NCBI RefSeq assembly: GCF_000003815.2
Contig: NC_049989.1
Span: forward strand, 5,395,245 to 5,459,244
DNA length: 64,000 nucleotides
Origin: Branchiostoma floridae
Lineage: Eukaryota > Chordata > Leptocardii > Amphioxiformes > Branchiostomatidae
Direction: 5' to 3'
Part shown: piece by piece, positions 52,701 to 61,918 of the stretch
Layout of the letters: the number at the start of each line of letters is the position of its first letter
How positions within the stretch are numbered: position 1 is the first letter of the stretch
Program-made: the position numbers and the translations under genes
Notes under the pieces: generated by a model
What the model saw: the letters and a program-made list of their open reading frames with translations, nothing else
The model's database searches: none
Told to the model about the DNA's origin: nothing

Positions 52701-55700
52701 AATTGAAATTATGACCCATTTTAGAAACAAATTTCATCTAAGCTGCATATTGTTATAACTGTGCTACTTACATATATGAATGAAAGAATGACTCACAACA
52801 ATTGATATTTATGTTTCAGATATGCATCCATGAAATTCAATTTTTCTCCATGATAAGGCAAATGCAGCTCAGTTCATATGGTACACATTATAAGGAAACA
52901 GGGTCCCCTCTTCCACACACAGTAGCATCTCACAGAAGCTTGAGTGTAATGTGCCATGACCACCCAAGCATCTATGGCATGTTTCAAAGACAAGACAAGG
53001 CTCTGTTCTTGGCAAGGTTGTCCTCTAAAACAGGATATGGTATACCTAACTCCCAACAGACCACAACCACAAGGTTAAGCCTTCTCTCAATAATGGCAAT
53101 GTTGGCTTTGGCAAATGTGGTCACATGGGCATTTTACTGTCAAGTATAAATGGTAGTTCCAGACTACTACTGCTGCTGTTAGTCGTCCCAAGTCAGCATG
53201 CTCAACAATTTCACAAGTCTGTAGGCTTTCTTGGAACAGATTTAACTCGCATGGATAAAAGAAAAGGCTGGCAGATAAACCCAACATCTGCTTGGAGATT
53301 AAATTTTTACACACAGAGTTAGGGATCGGAAAAAGGTTCCTTATCGTTGAGGAGGAAAAGGCTTCATTATCACAACCTTATAAGTACTTCTCACCACATG
53401 AAGATAAGACTGAACTGTTGTCACTTGAAGCCTGCAGCAAGATGGACTGAGTGAGTAACGTTACTGGGAAAAGACAACACCCCAAATAGCAATGCCACTG
53501 TTCTATAGGTCTGTAGAGTTATGTCCCAGAAGAAAGCACCCTAACCAGAAATGAGACAGGCACCTCACTCCCCTCACACATGGTTCTCATTTCTGGTGTG
53601 AGGCAGTCCCCAGCAACCCCCCAGGGTAAGCTAATTGTTCCACATGTGTCCGCCTTTACAGGAGTTATTATCCTGGAGGCCTGGAGGCATTTATCACTGT
53701 CACTTTCACAAATAAACTCTTATCATAAAATGCCCACATTTTTCCCATTAGGAAGTCTGGAAAAGTTGTAGTCACCTGGGTATGCTGTAGCAGAAATAAC
53801 GCTAGTTCACCTTTATCCGTGGGGTGACCTTTATCCGTTGTCTTTAAAAACAGCACATTGGAGTATCAAGTCTGCTGACAATGGTGTCAAGTTTGCAATA
53901 TTATCAAAATGTTCCAATTTGAAACCACCGTCCGTCGACTTCATATTTTTAAATACGTTTTTCTTACAAACAACGAACATAAGTTACTGTCGGATAAAGG
54001 TGAACCAGCGTTAACACACTGAGAAATCTCTATCATAAAGAAGAAATCTTTCTCCCCTCTGGTCATAGATTTATTGTAAAAATCATATTGATAATGTGTA
54101 TTACCAAGGAGGTTGAAATGAGGATTACTGGATACTATACATTTTGAATTGTCCACCATATTCATAGTTCTCAAGGTCACCTATTCACTGCAAAAAATGA
54201 TGCTGAAAGTGAACTTCAAAATAACCCAGCTGGTACATTTGAATCAGGCCATGTACTCTGATTCCCAGAAAAAAAAATCAACTGAAATTCAAATTGGGAT
54301 TTTGTTTCAAACTGACCAATATCTCTAGCCTATTTCAGCTACAATAGTTTTTTTTTTTTTTTTTTTTCTGAAAAACATAGGCAGAGCCTTTCCATAATCA
54401 TTCCTAACTAACCATTAGTATACTAGACTTCTTGTTCCTTTCCATCCTGACTGAAATCCTGACAGACACAATCCAGCATCAGTAATCCAGCATGCAAAAG
54501 GTCAATCCTTCATCATCTCATACCTCAACCCCTGAGACTACCTGGCTGTTTACAAGGATTTTGTAGACTTGGTCATGACATTAGTTTACTTCAGTTGGCA
54601 ACTTGGCATGCACTTGGGACTTTCACCTTCCCAGGAATTTACTTCCTACATATAAAAGCAAATTTGATACAGCCCCATGGCCCATAATGCATGGCCCATA
54701 AGGGCTATATGTTCTCAGATTTCCTTGTGGTATTTTTGCATGTCTTTGGACTTCCTCAAGTATTCTTGCAGAGGACACCCTCAAATTTATAACATATACA
54801 AACTGTGGGAATGGTGGGTGTACTCTGTCATGAAGTCCAAAGTCTTTAGACAGCTGGAGACCTCCTGCTGTTATACCACTGGGAAAGGAGGTTTCCTTCT
54901 GTTGATGTGGAAGGATACTACTGGCCTCTCTGTGGGCATTGGAACACACTGGCAGACCACTCGCTTCCAAGCTTAAGAACCTTCCAGGTTGAAAATTGCA
55001 GCTGAAAATTGTTATTTTTTCTGATGGACAGCCTTGCAAGGTGATTTTCTTCAACTGGCTGTAAGAGTTTATGAGAAAAAATTTTGATATTGATGTGGTG
55101 TGTGTTTTCTTGAGAAAAAATGCATGGTGTGTGGTATACTTTGTTTTGAGTTCCTGTTGCTGTTGTACATGTATATTATTTTACCCTTTGATGTGGACAT
55201 TCCTTATCTAAGTTATTGATCATTTAAGAGCTAGCTGCACCTTGCAGTTTGCACCATGTTCAGTTGTATGCAAACAGTCTGGGGTAGATGTTTATAATTC
55301 CCATCGCCATATCACAGAAAATCGATGAATGATGTTTACATTACGTGATATTGAGTGAATACCTTTACACTTGAAATGCCAGGATTACATTTAGCCTTGA
55401 ATATATATTGTCCTTTCCCGGCTCATATCTTAGATATACCTAGAGTACATTTGTTATGGTAAAGATGAAAGGTTCAGTATGGATGCTTGATAAAAATTTG
55501 GCCTTGATTTTACATTCTGTACACATATTCCAGCTAGGCTGCCAGGCCCCCGAGATCACAAGGTTCCCACACTGTATGTATCGTCTTGAATGCCTACTTG
55601 AAAGGCCATTTGTTGCATTATTGTTGGGCTCGCTTGGCAAGACAAAGTGCTTTCAAAACACTGGTGGTATGCTTGCCCTTTGGTGGTCTTTTCACCTCTC

Positions 55701-58700
55701 CCTTTTTCAATGTTAGATAAACATATGATCAAGTACAGGGTTTAGAGGATACATAGAATTCAGCAGCAGTATTGGCAGGAGATGCTGAACACTGGGAATA
55801 CATGGAATACATGGAGAGATCTGGGATATAAAATGCTTGTTCTTTCTTGTTGTTGCAACAGGTAAATAGCCATATCCATTTCAAGAGCGACACCTCACAC
55901 CAGAAAAAGGTGAAACTAAAACCGTGTTTCCCTTGAAAAAACAAGGTGATGGGCTGTTAGCGCCTTTATGTAAGAAGTAACTGATCACCTTGTGAATCAT
56001 TCAGCCACTCCCCCTACAATAAAACAAAAAGCAACAACATGGACAATATTGATTCTTCACAAACGTCTTTGTAATTTTTTTGCTTCTGAACTGATCCTAT
56101 GTGTTTTGATAGGGAGATGCTGTCAGTCTACGATCAATACATGTTGACAAGCCCCAGGAGTGCTGTTCTGAGGACAGGAAACCAGCAGTGGAAACTGATA
56201 TCGGTGCATTTTCAGCTTGAAGTGATTACAAATGCTAGACAGGAAATCTGGCATGGAATTCTGTGCCCATCTTAATGAATTCAGGTAAAAGATGTTCAGG
56301 TATGCAAAAGGAATGTCTGTTCAGAGCATTATTAGAACCCCTAGGAATAAGTAGGATCTGTAGGTTACGACCTTACCTTACTGCACATTCAGCCTATTAT
56401 TAATTAATCTTCCTTCCCAAACTCTGTACTACTATGACTAAACATTGATGATATTGCCTGAAAATGTGCTGCAAGCAACTGTCTGTACCTTAATTTTTAT
56501 AAGGTATTGTATGAATACTGAAAATGCCACAGCTTCACATGGGAACATTTTGCTAACATAAGGTAATGCCTTCTCTCCTACTGACATGTATTATGGCAAT
56601 TATTGTTAAGGAGCTAGGAGCTAGGTTACCGAGGTCTCCTTAAGAATGTCTTGAACACCTGGATATCTGAAGTGTACCACATGTCTGCGAAACTCAAACA
56701 ATATGCTACATTAGTAGATCTCTTGGAATTCAATTTTATATTTCTTTTTTAAATTTTGCGCTGTTATGGTTACTGGCACATGGCAGTATTAGAGAGTAGA
56801 GTCTAGAGACTAGAAACCTGTAAATTGACTATGAAAAATACCGGTACATGTGAGGATTGCAGGGCATGTGTCACAGTGTGTGGACTAGAGTGTTTTGTTT
56901 ACATACAGCCTCTGTATCTTTCTTTTCTTTCTGCATGCAGATACACATGCACCATGCTGAGCTTTTCACACCCATTCAGATAGCACCACATTGCTGCATC
57001 TGTTGCCACACTTGGAGGTTTACAGGACCTCTGTGTACATTTTCTGTCACTACAGTTCCTTTCACACCTACTCGTGACATCACTTCTTCTAATTGATGTG
57101 TCAGCTTTGGCACTTGGCCAAACGAGCCAATTTACTTTTCCACACAGGAAGCTACAAAAGGAGATTTTGTCTTCATGTCAACTCTCCAAATACTTATGCA
57201 CATAGAGCACTTAAATGTTAAAAGATAGCTTTACATGTGTACGAATAAAAACAAAAATTATTTTTTTAAATGGCTTCACAGTGAGACTATCAACATGTGT
57301 TATGTTCTTTGAACAACTTAGGTCACGGAAGGTCAAAGTAAACATGACAACACAAACCTGCAACGAAGTAGCCCTAGGGGCACATTTTCTGCAACATGGA
57401 CGACGTTGTTACAATGTAGATACAATTGTGTTCATACTCCCTCACAATGCTGCCACAGCTGGTAGATTTTGCTTTGTTCCAAGAATTGGAAACATTTTAC
57501 ACACCAACATTTTTCTCATAATATTTTTCAGTTGGAAGAGCTTCTCTTAACAAACAATAAAGATGACAACCAACAAACCAAACCACTGTTTCTATCTACC
57601 TACAGAAGCCAACAGATATGATGCAACAGGATTTTCAAGCTAAAGCCCAAAATATAAACATACACCAGCATTAAAACTCTTGCCTGTGTACATTTACCTC
57701 CCCTGGCTTGCAGATATGTGACATGCTGAAGTCTGGCACTTACTGCAGTCAAAATTCCCTGTCAGGTTCTTAGGTCAGACTTATAAGCTCAGCAAGAAGC
57801 GGATGTGGGAGACTTGGACAAATGTTATACACTCCGTATCCTACAGTGTGAAGATGGTTTCCCAGCAGCCTGACCTGACCTCTTCTCCCTCCACAGCTAT
57901 GTGCAAACAAACAGTTTGTGTGCCTTCACAGCCAATTGCCAGAAGATTAAGGTGCCGAAAAGGGCCTAATTTGGGCATTCGGTCAACATGCCAACGTCCA
58001 CCACTGCCAAATCACTAATTAAGTCTCATAGTTTGGATGTTTGAAGGTCAAGTTCGTGACAACAGACACACAGAAGGGGCCTTTTCAAGGAACTACAATG
58101 TATCTTTTACTACACGTAATAAACAGGATTATCTATTTGTCATCTTATTAGATATGCTGTAAAGATCTTGTATCTATTTGTCATACTGGCTAGTAACAAT
58201 CACTTTTCCCCTAGTAAGTCACACTGTTTTCTTCAGGGATGTATACACTACTTCACCCAACATATTTGATACTTTTTCGACAACCTAAGGTAGTAGCTGT
58301 AGAATTATTAGGCTGCTGGGAAAGAGAAAATCCTTGAGGCGAACATTTGGGTACCAGGTGCTGCCATGCATGAATACCATAACATCATAGTTTCACGGTA
58401 CATTCTTCGATGGGTTTGAAAAAAGCATACCTCAGTAAATATATACACAGTTCTGGTAAAGTCACATGGTTGGAGACATTACTTGCCCAAGGATCAAAAC
58501 AAAGTACATACTTTCAATTTCATAGCTTCGTTTGAATTTTAGGACTGTAGCAGTAACAACAGTGGTCTATTGCTGAACCTCCTATTTAAAAACTACTAGT
58601 ATTGGTACAATAAGTATTAATTATTTATCTGCCATTGGTTAGTGAAAGTGTAATTTTCATGCCACCAGAAAACAAAACCAGCCACATTTTTAACAGAAAA

Positions 58701-60041
58701 GTCTTATCAGAAAAATATATATCATGCAAACATCCCTCATCTCCTGAAACACTGGTGAAAGTGCACTCAACCAAACCACTTTAGCCTTTCACTTTCATCT
58801 AGCTGGGACATAAAATACCAGCTTATCATCCTGTATTCCTCATCCTAAAACCCTGTTCCCTTGTTGCAGTAAAAAGAAGGATCGTATCCTTTTGATAAGA
58901 GGAGAAAACATGTAGATTTCTAATATTCTATCAAGGAAAGGGCATAGGGTGCCAGATGCTCCCAGGGGAGAGAAGTCGGCTATCTGGGACCTCCAGAAGG
59001 AGAACTACAAACACTTGTCTTTTGTGTGGGCACGTAAAGCACCAATAGCAATACACCTACACATCAAACTGTATTCACCGCCACGCACACGAGTAGCTTT
59101 AATACAGAAATGGGCGCATTGTTAGTACCCACTTTGCGTGGTAAGTTATAAAGTGAAACGGTGGATTATTCTACGTCAAATGCTCTCAGTGTCAGAGCCA
59201 GCAAATGGAAAGGGCTGTCTTTTATCTACTCAAAGATCGGCGTACCAGGTCCTTGTGGAGAGACACCACGCATTGGGCTTAGGTGCGCATAGCGTACATA
59301 ATGTAGGCGTGTGTACGGTGAATAGCTTTGTGAATCGACGGGGAATAAAAATGGATTTGCGATTTACGTGCATGTAGTCCCTTTAGGCTGTGTTTTGTAA
59401 ACACTCGGTAAGCAAGGAGCTCTCCAACAAGGTGGTACAGAGAGGGTGGGCCATTCTTGGGATTGTTTGGGGGTGCTGCACTCAAAATAGCGGGCGACAA
59501 CCATACCATAACACTGTCACATCACATGCCCCGATTATAAATGCTTTTTCTCCAGAACATTTTAGGATCATATTTCGATGGCAAAATTCCACACAATACA
59601 ACCAACCGCCAAGCACACCTAATATATGTATAATAAATATACCCGGATCTCACTTAAGTTGTACAGACACAAACGTACATCTACGACAAATTTATGTTTA
59701 TGGGATTAATATGACAAACCTTGCGACTATACAACAATCGGATCAATGCATTCACACCACTTCCCTATCCAAATACTGAACCTTGCTGATCCACTAAGCT
59801 ATATTTGATGAGCGAAAATACAATGTATGCGATTGCTCACATCTTTATACACTAACAGATTATAAGTTTGTGCAAGGTTGAAGGGGAACCTGTCTGACCT
59901 GAGGAATTCTTGTAGACATGTGTCACAGAAGCGGTGCCCGCACGTCGTGATCTGCACGGGGTCGTTCATGGGGAGGTGGCACAGTGGGCAGAGCCAGCGC
60001 CGCCGGACTCGGTCCGCGAACGTGTGCTGCAGTCCCGGCAT
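29902..60041 (-). CDS. TRAF4: TNF receptor-associated factor 4, complete
   Basis: Seven coding exons in transcript order: 60041-59899, 43054-43003, 38037-37933, 32255-32094, 31677-31516, 30923-30768, 30519-29902 (stop TAG). Splice sites are all GT/AG. The product has 465 residues; human TRAF4 has 470. TRAFs are trimeric cytoplasmic adaptors and E3-type ligases; TRAF4 acts in epithelial polarity, NF-kB/JNK and TGF-beta signalling. The order is a RING finger (C18, C21, C34, H36, C39, C42, C54, D57), several TRAF-type zinc fingers (residues ~80-265), a short coiled coil (~285-302) and a MATH/TRAF-C domain (~307-455). TRAF4 identity rests on the MPG start, [39 protein letters not shown] and [20 protein letters not shown]. 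An in-frame ATG ten codons upstream (60071) exists, but the MPG start matches vertebrates. Confidence 0.96.
30768..32255 (-). CDS. TRAF4: TRAF4 exons 4-6: TRAF-type zinc fingers
   Basis: Three exons (32255-32094, 31677-31516, 30923-30768) of 162, 162 and 156 nt, all starting and ending in phase 0. Each carries one repeating Cys/His unit, for example [33 protein letters not shown] and [17 protein letters not shown]. The one-repeat-per-exon layout suggests growth by exon duplication. Confidence 0.93.
32371..32580. repeat. (CATC)n microsatellite
   Basis: Runs of CATC with interruptions (CATTCATC, CTTCCATC, CATACATA) over about 210 bp. The open frames here (IHPSIHPS, or MDGWMDGW in reverse) are products of the repeat. 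Confidence 0.95.
35210..35238. repeat. CAAGGAGGT/ACCTCCTTG hairpin (copy 2)
   Basis: Arms at 35211-35219 and 35230-35238 with a 10-nt loop. Arm sequence and loop length are identical to the hairpin at 12428-12456; the loop sequence differs. Confidence 0.7.
37630..37712. repeat. (CA)n microsatellite and alternating purine-pyrimidine tract
   Basis: GCACGTGTGCACATGCACAC, then ACGCATGCACGC, a short CT run, and about 15 AC units (37681-37710). Such alternation can adopt Z-DNA under supercoiling. It lies 220-300 bp from TRAF4 exon 3, in intron 3. Confidence 0.9.
38358..38383. mobile_element. Lone terminus of the CAGGGCTGTCTCCAG family
   Basis: GGAGGGACGGGTCCTGGAGACAGCC closely resembles the right end of the neighbouring element (GGATGGATGGGTCCTGGATACAGCC in part). 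No second end was found, so this looks like a broken copy. Confidence 0.4.
38470..38702 (-). mobile_element. hAT-like MITE, CAGGGCTGTCTCCAG family (copy 2)
   Basis: Ends CAAGGCTGTCTCCAG and CTGGATACAGCCCTG are near-perfect inverted repeats. The flanking 8-mers ATCTAATA (38462-38469) and ATCTAATC (38703-38710) match at 7 of 8, as expected of hAT insertion. The interior aligns with the copy at 7668-7889 in the opposite orientation. It is about 233 bp long and noncoding. Confidence 0.75.
40068..40238. mobile_element. 171-bp MITE-like element with internal ACGCTTTACGC motifs
   Basis: Ends GAGGGCTTGCATG and CATGCAGACCCTC are inverted repeats with two mismatches. TTATCT flanks the element on both sides, a candidate 6-bp target duplication. 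The interior has two ACGCTTTACGC and two ACGAATTACGG/TACGAATTATG-type motifs and is far richer in CpG than its surroundings. Confidence 0.65.
45233..45251. repeat. Short (TA)n tract
   Basis: About nine TA units, nearly uninterrupted, followed by the palindromic GATATCATATATAG. A simple repeat. Confidence 0.7.
46822..47895. mobile_element. Nonautonomous DNA transposon, about 1.07 kb, Harbinger-like (TTA duplication)
   Basis: The termini AGCCCCGGTCACAAGAATCG and its reverse complement are perfect inverted repeats of at least 25 bp, extending through CGTACGA. TTA lies directly outside both ends (46819-46821, 47896-47898), fitting the TWA target of PIF/Harbinger elements. The interior is full of TCGTACGAT and CATCGCAG-type motifs. 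A near copy of the right end (CGATCCTTGTGACCACGGCT) lies inside at 47764-47784. No transposase is seen, so it is nonautonomous. The superfamily call rests on the duplication only. Confidence 0.8.
48500..49345. repeat. Tandem repeat, about 2.5 units of 338-340 bp
   Basis: Units start near 48522, 48860 and 49200. Each opens with CCTCAGTTTAGCCATC, runs through CACATCTCAACACTAGGACA and CACTGCAATGCGGTT, then TGCAGGTGCAGGTGAATGG and an A-rich run. Copies 1 and 2 are nearly identical; copy 3 stops near 49345. Open frames of 82, 68 and 126 codons overlap the units in matching positions but are not recognisable. Confidence 0.9.
50130..50309. mobile_element. TA-flanked MITE with CTAGTTCACCTTTATCC ends (copy A)
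   Basis: The left end ATACTAGTTCACCTTTATCC and right end GGATAAAGGTGATCTAGTGT form inverted repeats extending inward through GGGTAACCTATATCC. TA flanks each end. A related copy is at 53799-54011, sharing the interior GTTTGAAACCACCRTCC. A TA target suggests a mariner-type mover. It is noncoding. Confidence 0.8.
51958..52024. repeat. Inverted repeat CTAGCCTGGGTACCAT / ATGGTACCCAACCCAGGCTAG
   Basis: The arms pair over about 16 bp with a small insertion (CCCAA) in the right arm and a loop of about 31 nt. Nearby ATACCAGGCTAAC (51939-51951) resembles the arm. It may be a small foldback element; no target duplication is seen. Confidence 0.65.
53799..54011. mobile_element. TA-flanked MITE with CTAGTTCACCTTTATCC ends (copy B)
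   Basis: The ends ACGCTAGTTCACCTTTATCC and GGATAAAGGTGAACCAGCGT are inverted repeats flanked by TA. It shares ends, interior GTTTGAAACCACCGTCC-type sequence and size class with the copy at 50130-50309. Confidence 0.8.
59899..60041 (-). CDS. TRAF4: TRAF4 exon 1: RING finger, first part
   Basis: Encodes the start codon and residues 1-47 plus two bases of codon 48. It carries six of the eight RING ligands; the last Cys and Asp come from exon 2 (43054-43003), 16.8 kb away. The sequence is CpG-rich, consistent with a promoter-proximal first coding exon. Confidence 0.95.
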
Positions 60042-61037
60042 GGTTTCGGGCAGTCCTCGGCGATCTGTCAACTCTCCAACCGACGGAGACGTCCCTCCTG
60101 ATGCGGTGAAGACGTTAAACTACGTTGTCACGGTATTCAGCGCAGGCCGCGATACAGGCCGCTACGCCTACACACTTCCGTACGAGTGACTGTACAAGTG
60201 TACGGGCTGATGATGTAGTCATGAAATATGGACGGCTCCATTCTAAAAATAGGGATGAATAACAATAGAGGAATATTTCTACTTTCAATCATTTGTTCAG
60301 ACGCTCAATTCTATCACAATATATGATATTAACTATATCTATCATTTTCACAACATATGTAAAACGTATTCTTTTGACTTTAAGTCATGCTTACTTGACC
60401 ATATATATAAGACTGTATATTTTACCAACCCCTATGAATGGTACAGACTGAAGCTAATTGTTGCACCTTCCACCAATGGGGCAGTGGGATTTTCGGCCCC
60501 CGGTGAAATTTAACACCCTCTCTATAACAAAAGCTAAGGGCGTGTGGGGGCTATCCCACAAAAAATCAAACAGACCTACGTACATACCCTGCAGGAAAAG
60601 GTGTGTTTGTATGCACACCAAAGCTCTGTAACCACACGTATTCACTTTTTTTCTCTGCCTTCAAGAACAAAAAAAAGAGAAGATTTTTCGCAGTTAATGT
60701 GTCTGCCCACCGACAACTCACAGGCGTTATCAAGAAAGGGGTTATCAAAATTAAGTAATGATCGTGGAATTCGTCTTTCCTCGTCTGAAATAAAACTGAA
60801 ACGTCTCGTATTGCTCTTGGGCTTTAGCAAATAGTTTTGGGGCCACAAAGTACATTTCTGTTGACCAAGTTCTCTGGCCACCATGACGGTTAAGTTAACG
60901 TTAATACATGTAACGGATGTTTGTGAAAAGGTAATGAAAAACAAATAGGTGTGGTGAGGTGCGGTGGGAACTTCTGCGAAGACAAAGTAAGAGTGAAAGT
61001 GGACCAATTGAGTGACGTAAAAAATCAAAGATCAAGT
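60042..61037. other. TRAF4 5' UTR/promoter and gap to the MFSD2-like gene
   Basis: 60042-60200 is CpG-rich and probably holds TRAF4 5' UTR and promoter. Beyond it the sequence is AT-rich to the MFSD2-like polyadenylation signal at 61038. The two genes run head to tail on the - strand, less than 1 kb apart. No further gene is seen. Confidence 0.5.
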
Positions 61038-61043
61038 TTTATT
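61038..61043 (-). terminator. Candidate polyadenylation signal AATAAA of the MFSD2-like gene
   Basis: TTTATT on the + strand reads AATAAA on the - strand, about 880 nt after the MFSD2-like stop codon. The sequence between them (61044-61918) is probably 3' UTR. Confidence 0.4.
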
Positions 61044-61918
61044 CCTTCTTAGAATCCAGTCCAGTAGCCCAGTGCGGCTGTCTTTTACTATGCATATGCG
61101 TCTATTGCCATTACGTAGAGTATAATGTTTATGGCGTTTTCCACTCGTCAAACGAAAAATGTCCAAGACAATTTGTTCGTCTATCTTACTTATTCTTAGA
61201 GAATAATAATACTTTAAAAACTCTTAAATATCAACTTAAAGATATAGTCTGACAACGTAACATATTTCAGAAGGCACATGTAGCATATCGGATACGACGT
61301 GGCATATATCACGTATGTTCGGTTACATACAGTGCTTAGACATGTCAAGCGAATGTCAAGTGAACTTTGGAATATTAATCGTTAAACTGTCACTCAAAAT
61401 CACCATAATGTAATAACTAACTTTTAAAATGTTTGCAAAACTAACGCAGAAGTATTCTGCGTAGTAGTCATTGGAATTTTGTATAACATTTCGCCGCGCC
61501 CACAACTTGTAAACTTCAACTTGCCCACCGGCTCATTGTTCCTCACCGGAAGCTATGACTAAACTTATTGAAAACGGGATAAGCCTGACCAAGCGCTTTG
61601 ACCGGTGACTATTCCATAGTCATTAGGTGGGTTGTTCTTTTGTTTTCTACCTGCAATGTACACTATTGGAGCAGAGGTGGGCTGAAACTAGAAGAATAGG
61701 TTTGATGATCTTTTCTACAAAAAGAAAATGATAGCAACTAAAGTTTTTGCCTTAAAAAAAAATCAATTCATAGATATACATGTACTGTGTGTGTTTTTCT
61801 ACGGTATGATAGTGAAGGACTAATTGGACGTGGGACTATGTTGCTCAAAAGCGACCTCTTTTAGCCTAGACGTAAACTGCATCAGCTGGAGAACTTCTGA
61901 TTTGGTGTAAGATTATGT

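Larger units (their letters stand above)
43055..59898 (-). other. TRAF4 intron 1 (16.8 kb)
   Basis: The largest intron, splitting the RING finger between exons 1 and 2. It contains a Harbinger-like element (46822-47895), a 340-bp tandem repeat (48500-49345), two copies of a TA-flanked MITE (50130-50309, 53799-54011), an inverted repeat (51958-52024), two single CCAAGGAGGTT motifs and a 20-nt T run near 54348. Several open frames of 60-143 codons occur, but none resembles a known protein. No nested gene was recognised. Confidence 0.6.

Noticed and set aside
54623-55054. 143-codon open frame on the - strand within TRAF4 intron 1
   Set aside because: No family resemblance, no splice context, and an overlapping frame of 99 codons on the other strand.
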